IMG/VR virus record: IMGVR_UViG_3300038463_000229
Location: 1-21,743 of that record
Origin: a virus
Direction: 5' to 3' (one strand)
Length of the DNA stretch: 21,743 nucleotides
In this document: piece by piece, positions 7,444 through 14,035 of the stretch
How the letters are laid out: the number at the start of each line of letters is the position of its first letter
How positions within the stretch are numbered: position 1 is the first letter of the stretch
Notes under the pieces: model-generated
Told to the model about the DNA's origin: nothing
The model's input: the letters and a program-made list of their open reading frames with translations, nothing else
Database searches by the model: none
Position numbers and translations under genes: made by a program

Positions 7444-7787
7444 TGAATTTCTCCCAATTAAACATGATTTGTTTTGGCTATTTTACCTGTTTTTGTTCCT
7501 GCTTGTTCCGCTAGGTTCCGCCCCCAAAAATTTGCTAAGTTACTGATATGTTTACGAAATATGTGGGTGTCCCGGTGTTCCCCTATACCCCCCCTATAGG
7601 GTGCCCGTGTAACCCGCCAGACACCCCCCCCCACCATAGGTGCCACCCAAGCCCCTTTCTAGGTATCTAAACATAACTCTTATATAGTATAGCGGAACAG
7701 CGGAACAGTACACCATAACATGGTGTTTTTGTTGACTATGACAGTTCCGCCCTATAGCGGAACCTAGCGGTACACAGCCGGAACTTT
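7444..7787. promoter_or_regulatory. Gene-free, repeat-rich region: candidate origin/control region
   Basis: These 344 bases between the helicase gene and the resolvase operon carry no convincing gene; small minus-strand frames here lack ribosome sites and overlap the repeats. The heptamer GTTCCGC or its complement GCGGAAC occurs at 7505, 7515, 7692, 7700, 7744 and 7757. Near-copies are at 7495, 7767 and 7778. The first three are spaced 10 bases apart. Other elements are the hairpin CACCAT-aac-ATGGTG (7711-7725), CCCTATA/TATAGGG around a C-run (7581-7601), a further C-run near 7623-7632 and an AT-rich stretch (about 7660-7691). Iterons plus an AT-rich block next to a primase-helicase gene suggest a replication origin. 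An operator array or the leftward promoter of the resolvase operon are alternatives. Confidence 0.55.
7505..7773. repeat. 17-bp inverted repeat pair bounding the noncoding region
   Basis: GTTCCGCTAGGTTCCGC (7505-7521) is repeated in inverse orientation at 7757-7773 (GCGGAACCTAGCGGTAC) with one mismatch, 235 bases apart. Each arm itself contains two copies of the heptamer. The right half has a further local palindrome, GTTCCGC-CCTATA-GCGGAAC (7744-7763). Confidence 0.75.
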
Positions 7788-10064
7788 TCAATTTGTCACC
7801 CAAAGCCGTCTTTTAATCCCTCTTATTCTTTTATGGATTAATGAATACCCGGCTTTTTTAATTATTGACGCAATTCGGTTTTGATAGGCTTGGTCCGTGC
7901 GATTAGCAAATGTCGCGCCACTACCTAAAAGCTCCGCCAAGGTGAAAGCATCAGGGTTAAGCTTGCGCTCGGCTTCCGGCAACTCGCGTAATGCATTTAA
8001 ATAGTCAAGTACGTCTTCCCGTACGGAGTCGTCTAACGTGCGCTTATCTTGCTCAATCCGTGCTTGCCGCTCCGCTTCCGGTGATAGGTGCATAAGATAT
8101 TCGCCCCCCTCCAGGTAGCGCCAGCGGGCTTCCGCCCACAATTGGTCACGCGCGGCGGCGATGCCCTCAACATCGCATTGCCAAGCTTTCACCGGCCAAA
8201 AACGCCGTTCACCGGTAGGGTCGCGTAAATAAGTATTTTGGTTGGTAGTGCCCACTAAAATGCACTGGCGTGGGAAGTCTTCAGTAAGACGCCCATAGGG
8301 CGGCCGCATCCGATCGGTGCGCCGGCTTAGGAAAGCCTTCATATCCTCAACGTCGTTAGCGCGGATGGTGGTGATTTCCCCCATTTCCACGAGCCAACGC
8401 CCCGCCATGATGCCCACCGAATCTTTGTCATGTATGTCAATGCGGGAGTCGGTAAACCACGGGTCAGACGCTAATGCCCGCAGGGAGGTTGATTTTCGTA
8501 TACCCTGGTCACCTTCAATAACTAAGACCGTGTCGTAATGCACTCCCGGCTCAAAAATGCGCGCCACCATGGCAACTAACGTTTTAGACGAAACTTCGGC
8601 TAAATAGGGCTCAGGCGCGCCCGTGACATTAAGGAAATCCTTTAACCAGGTGTCAATACGAGGGCGCCCGTCCCATACCAAGCTATCCAAATAATCCCGG
8701 ACCGGGTGAAAAATGTTAGCTTCGCCCACAATGGTGACGATATTTTGAATACGGTCTAGGCTTGGCTCAAAACGGCGCGGTAATTCCGAAAACCAATTCA
8801 TTGCCAGGACGACGTGTTTATCTTTTAATTCGCTATCCTTTTTTGCCCACGGCGTGTCCACCCCATGAATATAGCGCCCCGAAAAATCATTAAGCCGGAA
8901 AATATTTGGGCCAAATGCCTTGACCAGCATTTTCTTGACATTCCTGGTGGTGTTTTTAATTGCCCCTTCCTTGGTGACGTCAAGCCCGTCAGGGTCTTTT
9001 TCAGTTAATTCCTTTTCTTGGGCCACGGCGTCCGCGTCCGATAATTTTGGCTCGGCAATGTCTTCAACATTTTCCACCGCCGTGAAATCATGCGCCCCGC
9101 TTGCCCGCTCACGCGCCTTTACCATGGTGTAGTCACGCACCCATGAGCCCGCATATTGCCGGTTGCTCGTGTTGCGGTGGTTGGGCGCGTAAGCGACTTC
9201 CCCAACGTAAGTCCCACGCTCAGTGGTCAAGGTCAGGATTTCGTCATCACTAAGGCCAGCCCTAAATGCCGCTATACAAAAACGGTATAGGTCATCGCTC
9301 CGGTTGCCTGTGCCACCGTCGCCACCTTCCCATAGCGCCCGCGCCCGCTCCGGGAGCTTGGCCGCTGCCGCGCCCACGTCCACCACCTTAAACCCGCCGC
9401 TAAGCCCCTTTTTGGGGCTCTCAGCGCGTTTAGCCGTTGCCGGGGCTGCCGTGACCACCTGCAAAGCCCCAAGCGGCTTAAACCAGCGGTAGCAGGCGCC
9501 GCTGTCCGGGTGGACCGAAGGGGGCAAGACCACTTGCTGCCCGTCCCCCATAAATGAGATTTCCCAAGCGGCCCGAAGGCGCCAGCCGGCCGCTAACTCT
9601 TCACTTGACAATTCGGCTTTTTCACGCTTTGAGGGCACTCCCGCCGACGGCATTTTGACCTTGACAACTTCGCCCGATTTTGCCAACTCGCACTTTTGTG
9701 CCGGCGCTTTCGTCGCCACATATATATGACATGAGCCGTTGCCGCGCCCGGTCACCACCCGTGGACCACCCAAATCAAGGTCAGGGAAAAGCGCCCGCAC
9801 GGCGGCCACCATTTCCTTTTGGTGGCGGGCATCGGTGCTTTTGACGTCACAATCAATCACGGCTAAATACTTGTCACCGCCTATTTTGGACGCCGAGCCG
9901 AGACGCACGCCCATATTCATGCCGGGTTTAAATTGTTTTTCCAGGGCGCTCCACATTTTGCGCGGGCCGGATGCCCAGCCGCTATCAATGGGGCGCTTTT
10001 CTTTGGGATGCAGCCAAAGAATTCCAAAACCCAATGAATAGAGTCGTTTAGCTTCAGCCAGCAT
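7788..10064 (-). CDS. Primase-polymerase / VirE-type helicase replication protein
   Basis: This 758-residue, two-domain replication initiator has an AEP prim-pol domain at the N-terminus: VIDCDVK with the metal-binding Asp pair (D71, D73), SCHIYV (111-116) with the catalytic-site His, and LPPSVHP (180-186). The C-terminal half is the VirE/virulence-associated-E ATPase, a helicase-like fold. Its P-loop is GDQGIRKST (518-526), its Walker B-like stretch is WLVEMGEIT, and further motifs are RRTDRMRPPYGR and VGTTNQNTYLRDPTGERRFW, the last two strongly conserved in VirE proteins. The Arg before the P-loop Lys replaces the usual Gly. The ATG directly follows the stop of the HTH gene (TAA-ATG) with GGGGA upstream. 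The likely role is synthesis of primers and unwinding at the phage origin. Confidence 0.93.
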   Translation of the reverse strand: MLAEAKRLYSLGFGILWLHPKEKRPIDSGWASGPRKMWSALEKQFKPGMNMGVRLGSASKIGGDKYLAVIDCDVKSTDARHQKEMVAAVRALFPDLDLGGPRVVTGRGNGSCHIYVATKAPAQKCELAKSGEVVKVKMPSAGVPSKREKAELSSEELAAGWRLRAAWEISFMGDGQQVVLPPSVHPDSGACYRWFKPLGALQVVTAAPATAKRAESPKKGLSGGFKVVDVGAAAAKLPERARALWEGGDGGTGNRSDDLYRFCIAAFRAGLSDDEILTLTTERGTYVGEVAYAPNHRNTSNRQYAGSWVRDYTMVKARERASGAHDFTAVENVEDIAEPKLSDADAVAQEKELTEKDPDGLDVTKEGAIKNTTRNVKKMLVKAFGPNIFRLNDFSGRYIHGVDTPWAKKDSELKDKHVVLAMNWFSELPRRFEPSLDRIQNIVTIVGEANIFHPVRDYLDSLVWDGRPRIDTWLKDFLNVTGAPEPYLAEVSSKTLVAMVARIFEPGVHYDTVLVIEGDQGIRKSTSLRALASDPWFTDSRIDIHDKDSVGIMAGRWLVEMGEITTIRANDVEDMKAFLSRRTDRMRPPYGRLTEDFPRQCILVGTTNQNTYLRDPTGERRFWPVKAWQCDVEGIAAARDQLWAEARWRYLEGGEYLMHLSPEAERQARIEQDKRTLDDSVREDVLDYLNALRELPEAERKLNPDAFTLAELLGSGATFANRTDQAYQNRIASIIKKAGYSLIHKRIRGIKRRLWVTN

Positions 10065-10286
10065 TTATTTCCCCTTCGCTTTGCGCGGGGGGATTTTGCC
10101 CGTGTCTAGCAATATGTCGTGTAAAGTGATTTTCCCTTTACTTAATTCCACGAGTTTAACCATGGTGGCAGATTTCGGAGACGTTGCCCCCGTCAGCCAA
10201 TAAGTAATGGTGGCACCCGAGACGTTAAGCGTGCGAGCGAGGTTAGCGCGCCCGTATTTGTCAATCCATTCGTGAAAACGGCCCAT
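10065..10286 (-). CDS. Cro/CI-like helix-turn-helix regulator
   Basis: The 73-residue protein starts at the ATG at 10286, about 10 bases after TGGAG; a longer frame from 10358 has no ribosome site and would run through the promoter region. HEWIDKYGRANLARTLNVSG followed by ATITYWLTGATSPKSATM is a compact helix-turn-helix like those of phage Cro and DicA/YdaS-like repressors. KITLHDILLDTG follows, then a basic tail. It is the first gene of the leftward operon and faces the rightward operon across a 129-base divergent region, so it probably controls both, including itself. Its stop adjoins the replication gene start. Confidence 0.8.
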   Translation of the reverse strand: MGRFHEWIDKYGRANLARTLNVSGATITYWLTGATSPKSATMVKLVELSKGKITLHDILLDTGKIPPRKAKGK

Positions 10287-10415
10287 GCGGCGGTAACTCC
10301 AGTGGCAGATTTTTTGGATAGCTCGGGCATCGTGCCTTGAAGCTTGACAAGTCCGCAATAAAAAATTAACTTAAGACTTCCAAATTTGACTACACACTAT
10401 CCATGGGGCTTGACT
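10287..10415. promoter_or_regulatory. Divergent control region between the two operons
   Basis: This region separates the leftward HTH/replication operon from the rightward operon. It contains TTGAC three times (10344, 10386, 10410), the last two as TTGACTA 24 bases apart, and an A/T-rich block (about 10358-10372). CTTGACAAG (10343-10351) is a near-palindrome. The sites are plausible operators for the adjacent HTH protein, or -35 boxes. Confidence 0.55.
10344..10372 (+). promoter_or_regulatory. Predicted sigma-70-like promoter of the rightward operon
   Basis: TTGACA (10344-10349) is a perfect -35 box. It is followed after exactly 17 bases by TAACTT (10367-10372), a partial -10 match in an A/T-rich context. 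The first gene starts 44 bases downstream. The match is only by consensus. Confidence 0.5.
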
Positions 10416-10895
10416 ATGACCGAGCAACACCAAGATTGGATGCCGTGCCGTGCATGTCATGGCAGGGGTGTCACAGACGAAATGAGTTTTTGTCAGTTTT
10501 GTAGAGGGACGGGAAGCATGACACGCAATAAAACAATTAAATGCCCGGTCACCGGTCAAGTGCTTTTTGATAGCGAAGCTAATCGCAATTTGATCTATGA
10601 GCGGCAAAAAAGAGTCGATAACAAATGGCTTTTTGGTATTGAGTCACCGGCAGCCTTTAAGCCCATTATCTGCAAATGCGCGGGCAAGGATTTGCATTGC
10701 CAATTGTGCAAGGGCAAAGGTCAAGCGGGTTGCGAGTGCAGCAAGGAAAAATTTGGTTTTGAATGGCATGAGCGCTGGTGTCATGAATACCGGCACGCCT
10801 TTGACATTGTCGCCACTGAAGTCAAAACCGAAATGCCGAGTTATCTGACATTCGGCGACAAAGCCGGCATTCTTAGCCGGGGCAAAGCCAAATGA
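10416..10895 (+). CDS. DnaJ-type zinc-finger protein
   Basis: The ATG at 10416 is preceded by GGGG and gives 159 residues; an earlier TTG at 10386 falls inside the control region. The protein has three CxxCxGxG motifs typical of the DnaJ cysteine-rich domain: CRACHGRG (11-18), CQFCRGTG (26-33) and CQLCKGKG (95-102). Extra Cys pairs are CKC (86-88) and CEC (106-108). There is no J domain (HPD). Between the first two motifs and the third lies a 60-residue insert. It probably binds two zinc ions and may act as a small chaperone-like or nucleic-acid-binding protein; the exact role is unknown. It is the first gene of the rightward operon, and its stop overlaps the next start (ATGA). Confidence 0.75.
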   Translation: MTEQHQDWMPCRACHGRGVTDEMSFCQFCRGTGSMTRNKTIKCPVTGQVLFDSEANRNLIYERQKRVDNKWLFGIESPAAFKPIICKCAGKDLHCQLCKGKGQAGCECSKEKFGFEWHERWCHEYRHAFDIVATEVKTEMPSYLTFGDKAGILSRGKAK

Positions 10896-11104
10896 TTGAC
10901 CCACACGCCGTGCTAGCGGAATGGGATGCTAATAAATCCCGCACCGATCCAGAGCCACAAGCCTACGTTGCCTTGCGGCAAGCGCTGCACCATTTGGCTA
11001 TTGAAACCAAAGCGCGGCAGAAATGTCAGCAACAAAGAATTGATTTAGCCACCGAATTACAACGCGCCTATGAAGCGCTAAGCAAAGCGAGGGCGAAAGA
11101 ATGA
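10892..11104 (+). CDS. Small coiled-coil hypothetical protein (70 aa)
   Basis: The ATG overlaps the upstream TGA (ATGA), and its own TGA overlaps the next ATG. The protein is highly helical, with a Gln/Ala/Leu/Arg-rich half (about 25-70: ALRQALHHLAIETKARQKCQ, then LATELQRAYEALSKARAKE) that reads as a coiled coil. No family is recognised. The tight overlaps suggest it is a real member of the operon. Confidence 0.65.
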   Translation: MIDPHAVLAEWDANKSRTDPEPQAYVALRQALHHLAIETKARQKCQQQRIDLATELQRAYEALSKARAKE

Positions 11105-11283
11105 CCGACCTACCATCCCTGCTTGCGCGAGCGCGGGAGATTTCTGAGGCGGCGACGCCGGGGCCTTGGGATATATATGATGTGTCTACGACGATTGTCA
11201 AAGATTCATACGCGCTGATGCTTGGGGATTGCCTTGAGAGGATGCGGGAGATTCCGTACGCCTTGTCCAGGCACATGTGCTGA
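11101..11283 (+). pseudogene. Chimeric remnant: Ea22-like start joined to a DNA methyltransferase N-terminus
   Basis: The 60-codon frame begins with LLARAREISEAATPGPWD, like the start of Ead/Ea22-type phage proteins (AATPGPW). At about residues 33-51 it changes to VKDSYALMLGDCLERMREIP, which reads as the first strand and helix of an N6/N4 DNA methyltransferase (usually followed by D.SVD....DPPY). Instead the frame runs YALSRHMC and stops. The catalytic part is missing, so at most a short peptide is made. It looks like the scar of a deletion or recombination that fused the beginnings of two genes. The rest of a methyltransferase, its C-terminus, lies at 6281-6495 on the opposite strand. The start overlaps the preceding stop (ATGA). 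Confidence 0.55.
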
Positions 11284-11423
11284 ATCATGACCGGCCGAGG
11301 GATGATGATGGCGTCGATGGTGGCTTCCAGCACGATGGTGTCGTGCCGGTTTCCAAAAGTTGGTTACAAGTTCTTTTAAATCTTGCTTTTTTTCGGTTCA
11401 ACAAACCTATTTGGAGCGCATCC

Positions 11424-11606
11424 ATGACTACCAAAAACCCTAATGACGACATCAACCGCACGCTCACGCCTCTCACCGATGAATGGCGAGATTATCATGA
11501 CTACGAATATCAGCTAGCGCGCGACATTCGCAATTTCCCGTTTCTTGGGACTGATGCTGAGAACGTGTTACCGATTAAGCCGATGTATTGGCCGAAGGGG
11601 GATTAA
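11424..11606 (+). CDS. Small hypothetical protein (60 aa)
   Basis: The ATG at 11424 follows GGAG at a spacing of about 8. The protein MTTKNPNDDINRTLTPLTDE, then WRDYHDYEYQLARDIRNFPF..., is acidic and aromatic, ending KPMYWPKGD. An open frame extends upstream to 11277 without a ribosome site; that stretch (11284-11423) follows the methyltransferase scar and shows no recognisable coding content. No family is recognised. Confidence 0.6.
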   Translation: MTTKNPNDDINRTLTPLTDEWRDYHDYEYQLARDIRNFPFLGTDAENVLPIKPMYWPKGD

Positions 11607-11633
11607 TGCGCCTGAAACTTTAGGAGAAAACGA

Positions 11634-11891
11634 ATGAGGAAGAATCTATACGTATGCTCGAAATGCAAAACACAAATGATCGCGCAGGGCCAAGCAAACT
11701 GGGTCATGCCATTTCTTCTAAAATGCCGCAACTGTGGCGATTACGCGCAATCAACAATATTTGCCCTAGCGCAAGATGTACTTGCGGATGCTCACGTTGA
11801 GTTTACTTACGAGGGCGTCAAAGAAGGCTACGGACCTAGTGGCTGTCGAGATCTCCGCCCGCCAGCAAAGCCGGAGAAAGAAACCAAATGA
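11634..11891 (+). CDS. Zinc-ribbon hypothetical protein (85 aa)
   Basis: A strong Shine-Dalgarno (AGGAGAA) precedes the ATG. Two Cys pairs, CSKC (8-11) and CRNC (31-34), about 20 residues apart form a rubredoxin-like zinc ribbon (KCKTQM...LLKCRNCGDYAQ). The second half (about 45-85) is acidic and ends in a Pro/Lys/Glu tail. A nucleic-acid or protein contact role is usual for such phage ribbons, but none is established here. The TGA overlaps the start of a 19-codon frame (ATGA). Confidence 0.65.
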   Translation: MRKNLYVCSKCKTQMIAQGQANWVMPFLLKCRNCGDYAQSTIFALAQDVLADAHVEFTYEGVKEGYGPSGCRDLRPPAKPEKETK

Positions 11892-11947
11892 GCTTGGAAG
11901 TTAACCCAGAAGCGGTTAAGGCTTGGGAAGATGCCCCATGGCAGTAA
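11888..11947 (+). pseudogene. 19-codon mini-ORF resembling the C-terminus of DUF6948
   Basis: MSLEVNPEAVKAWEDAPWQ starts at an ATGA overlap and ends just inside the glycine-repeat gene. The tail AVKAWEDAPWQ matches ASKAWESAPWS at the end of the DUF6948 protein at 17847-18161, and both overlap a repeat gene through the same CCATGG (Pro-Trp read in one frame, ATG in the other). It is best read as the surviving end of a second DUF6948 copy, possibly kept as a translational lead-in to the repeat gene. Confidence 0.6.
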
Positions 11948-12168
11948 TCAAAGGCAAATTGCCTGAATGGTGCTCCGGCTACGGCTACGGCTACGGCTAC
12001 GGCTACGGCTACGGCTACGGCTCCGGCGACGGCGACGGCTCCGGCTACGGCGACGGCAACGGCTACGGCAACGGCGACGGCTCCGGCTCCGGCTACGGCT
12101 ACGGCGAAGATATAGTTTCATACGACGCCTTCGCCAAGGCCGCCAGTGACGCAGTGGGGGAGAAATGA
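11938..12168 (+). CDS. Glycine-dipeptide repeat protein, copy 1 (LPEWC head)
   Basis: The start is the ATG inside CCATGG at 11938, translated from within the end of the preceding frame. The 76-residue protein has the head MAVIKGKLPEWC, then 22 dipeptides X-Gly with X = Tyr (11), Ser (5), Asp (4) or Asn (2), then a non-repeat tail EDIVSYDAFAKAASDAVGEK. It shares the head and repeat with the gene at 18152 but has an extra tail. Such Gly/Tyr/Ser/Asp low-complexity segments are usually disordered. No function is known to me for this head-plus-repeat arrangement. The TGA overlaps the next ATG. Confidence 0.7.
   Translation: MAVIKGKLPEWCSGYGYGYGYGYGYGYGSGDGDGSGYGDGNGYGNGDGSGSGYGYGEDIVSYDAFAKAASDAVGEK
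11974..12105 (+). repeat. 6-bp tandem repeat (NNC GGC), 22 units
   Basis: Units TACGGC, TCCGGC, GACGGC and AACGGC follow one another without interruption, including seven identical TACGGC in a row near the 5' end. The six-base period keeps the reading frame whatever the copy number, so slippage would change protein length only. Confidence 0.9.
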
Positions 12169-12383
12169 CTACTAGAAGCGAATGCCATATTCATAGCTGG
12201 GCGACTTCCAAAGAATACGCATATTGCCCATTTTGCGTGGAAGCCAAGGAGCTTGTTAATCAAGCTAAGGACTACATGACACATGCCGACACCTGCCTAC
12301 TAAAAGACAAGCGGGTGGATGGTACAGGGCCATGCACTTGCGGTCTTGAGCAGTGGTTTGAAAAGGCGAGGACGCACCGATGA
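12165..12383 (+). CDS. Small Cys/His-rich hypothetical protein (72 aa)
   Basis: The gene starts at an ATGA overlap with the repeat gene. It contains CHIH (7-10), YCPFC (20-24), CLL and CTCG, a pattern suggesting one or two zinc sites (HSW...CPFC, HADTC...CTC). The remainder is helical (EAKELVNQAKDYM). No family is recognised. The TGA overlaps the ATG of the next small gene. Confidence 0.65.
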   Translation: MTTRSECHIHSWATSKEYAYCPFCVEAKELVNQAKDYMTHADTCLLKDKRVDGTGPCTCGLEQWFEKARTHR

Positions 12384-12520
12384 CCACCGAAAACTACACC
12401 AAGGAATACTTGCAAGCCGTCTGCGGTGTCTTGGCGACGATTCTCGATAGCTTAGACCGCGATGACCGCGAGCGGGTGCTTGATGATTTGTTCACGCTTT
12501 ATTGCCTGGAGGGGAAATGA
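12380..12520 (+). CDS. Small hypothetical protein (46 aa)
   Basis: The frame is MTTENYTKEYLQAVCGVLAT, then ILDSLDRDDRERVLDDLFTL and YCLEGK. Both ends overlap neighbours as ATGA. The peptide is acidic and entirely helical. Its sole support is the unbroken chain of overlapping starts and stops and a GGAGGGG ribosome site at its 3' end that serves the next gene. No family is recognised. Confidence 0.55.
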   Translation: MTTENYTKEYLQAVCGVLATILDSLDRDDRERVLDDLFTLYCLEGK

Positions 12521-12729
12521 GCGACCAGCCTAAGCCGACGCCGGATGATTTACTGGCTGAATGTGACGCTGAGAAAGATTTTGAATTTGGCGAATTACAA
12601 AGATTTGTAGACGCCCTTCGCGCCGCGATCAAAGAGAGGGATGAAATAAAGCGTAGGCACGATTCTCTACTGCAGCGGTTAAAGACCAAATGGCAAGAGC
12701 GGCAAAACGTAAGTGACCCTCACCCCTAA
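12517..12729 (+). CDS. Small coiled-coil hypothetical protein (70 aa)
   Basis: The ATG at 12517 follows GGAGGGG at a spacing of about 5 and overlaps the previous stop (ATGA). The protein MSDQPKPTPDDLLAECDAEK, then FEFGELQRFVDALRAAIKER..., is charged and helical and ends near the SNF2 start, which it overlaps by 17 bases. No family is recognised. Confidence 0.6.
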   Translation: MSDQPKPTPDDLLAECDAEKDFEFGELQRFVDALRAAIKERDEIKRRHDSLLQRLKTKWQERQNVSDPHP

Positions 12730-14035
12730 GCCCTTCCAACTCACCGCCGTTGATTTCGCGCTAAAGCGGCAGGCGTCTTATCTTGCGCTTGACATGGGGC
12801 TGGGGAAGTCAGTGGTGGCGGCGCTCATTCATAACCATTTGAATAGCGCCACGCTCGTCATTTCACCACCAAGCCTTGTGCTCAACCTGGAGTATGAGTT
12901 TACCCGCTGGTGTCGGCGCCCCCTACGCGTGTCCCGCGCGCCGTTTTTCCCGATGCAATTCCCCTGCATTTGGATAGTGCCCGATAGCCTGATAGCCCGC
13001 GCCGACGTGCAAAAGGAAATACAAGATTTTGCCGTCTACCACCATGCACGCGCGCGCACGCTGATAGTAGACGAAGCCCACCGCTTTAAGACGCCGGACA
13101 GTCAACGGAGCCTAGCGCTTTTTGGCATCATCACCCCGCTTTTTGGCACTAAGGTGGCGCTGTCAGGTAGCCCCATTCCCAATCGACCTTTGGAGCTTTT
13201 CCCCATTCTTGACTCTTGGGCGCCTCACACCATTAACAACATGTCGGTGTGGGATTACGGCCGTGCTTTTTGCGACGGCTTTCAAGACGAGCGCGGGCAC
13301 TGGGATTTTTCAGGCGCGTCTAACCTTAAAGAGTTGGGCAAGCGCGTCATCGGCCCGTTTATGCTACGCATGAAAAAAGCCGACGTCATGCCCGAGCTTC
13401 CGCCGAAAATGGAGTCACTGGTGTTTATCGGTGAAGGTCCGCCCAAGGAAATCGGCCGGCTTGACGCCAAGATTTTGCGGCACTACTCGCCCGAAGACTT
13501 GGCGCGCATCGATATCACCCAAGACCTAAATTTAGACGACGGCGAAACGCTCGAATTGTCAACCTATAGGCGTTTACTCGGTGAGAAAAAAGCGCCAGCG
13601 TGCGCCGCGTATATCAAGGCGGCCCTGGAAAATACGGACGAAGCGGTATTTGTGTTTGCCATTCACCGGTCAACCGTTTCGTATATTCAAAAAGCTCTTG
13701 ACGAGTTTAGCCCGCTCGTGGTTACTGGTGAGACGCCCATGAAGACAAGGCACGAGCTAGTGAAGCGGTTTCAGACCACGGCCAAGCATCGTGTCTTTAT
13801 CGGCAACATGGCGGCGGCGATTGGCATTACATTGACAAAGGCAAGCACAATTTTTGTAGCGGAGTCGCCGTGGGTCCCTGGTGATTTAGACCAGGCTATT
13901 GACCGTATTCACCGAATTGGCACCACGCACGACACTATTTTTATTCGGCACCTAGTTTTCCGTGACAGCTTAGACCGCGCTGTTTTGGAAACGGTTTTGA
14001 AAAAACGCGCGGTCATTGACGAGGTAATGGGATAA
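12713..14035 (+). CDS. SNF2-family (DEAD/DEAH-like) helicase/translocase
   Basis: The GTG start at 12713 overlaps the preceding gene. The 440-residue protein has the full superfamily 2 set: PFQLTAVDFAL (Q-like motif), DMGLGKS (motif I, 27-33), DEAH (motif II, 120-123), LSGSPI (motif III, 150-155), VVTGET and FIGNMAAAIGITLTKAS (motifs IV-V), and QAIDRIHRIG (motif VI, 394-403). Motif VI QAxxRxHRIG is typical of SNF2/SMARCAL1-like ATPases, which move along or reanneal DNA. It lacks accessory domains and is shorter than cellular SNF2 proteins, as in other phages. It belongs to the rightward replication/recombination module, probably aiding fork movement or recombination. It is adjacent to the next start (TAA-ATG). 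Confidence 0.93.
   Translation: MTLTPKPFQLTAVDFALKRQASYLALDMGLGKSVVAALIHNHLNSATLVISPPSLVLNLEYEFTRWCRRPLRVSRAPFFPMQFPCIWIVPDSLIARADVQKEIQDFAVYHHARARTLIVDEAHRFKTPDSQRSLALFGIITPLFGTKVALSGSPIPNRPLELFPILDSWAPHTINNMSVWDYGRAFCDGFQDERGHWDFSGASNLKELGKRVIGPFMLRMKKADVMPELPPKMESLVFIGEGPPKEIGRLDAKILRHYSPEDLARIDITQDLNLDDGETLELSTYRRLLGEKKAPACAAYIKAALENTDEAVFVFAIHRSTVSYIQKALDEFSPLVVTGETPMKTRHELVKRFQTTAKHRVFIGNMAAAIGITLTKASTIFVAESPWVPGDLDQAIDRIHRIGTTHDTIFIRHLVFRDSLDRAVLETVLKKRAVIDEVMG

Noticed and set aside
7458-7803. Two small minus-strand frames in the repeat-rich region
   Set aside because: They are built from the GC-rich repeats and C-runs, lack ribosome sites, and overlap the end of the helicase gene or the inverted repeats.
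10386-10415. TTG start extending the DnaJ-like gene upstream
   Set aside because: It falls in the TTGACTA control region; the ATG at 10416 has a G-rich site upstream.
11277-11423. Upstream extension of the 60-aa gene at 11424
   Set aside because: No ribosome site, overlaps the methyltransferase scar, and has an unusual composition; the internal ATG has GGAG.
11967-12149. Arg/Leu repeat frame over the first hexamer array (also 18181-18411 over the second)
   Set aside because: It is the alternate-frame reading of the six-base repeat. The Gly-dipeptide frame has the conserved LPEWC head and the coupled start.
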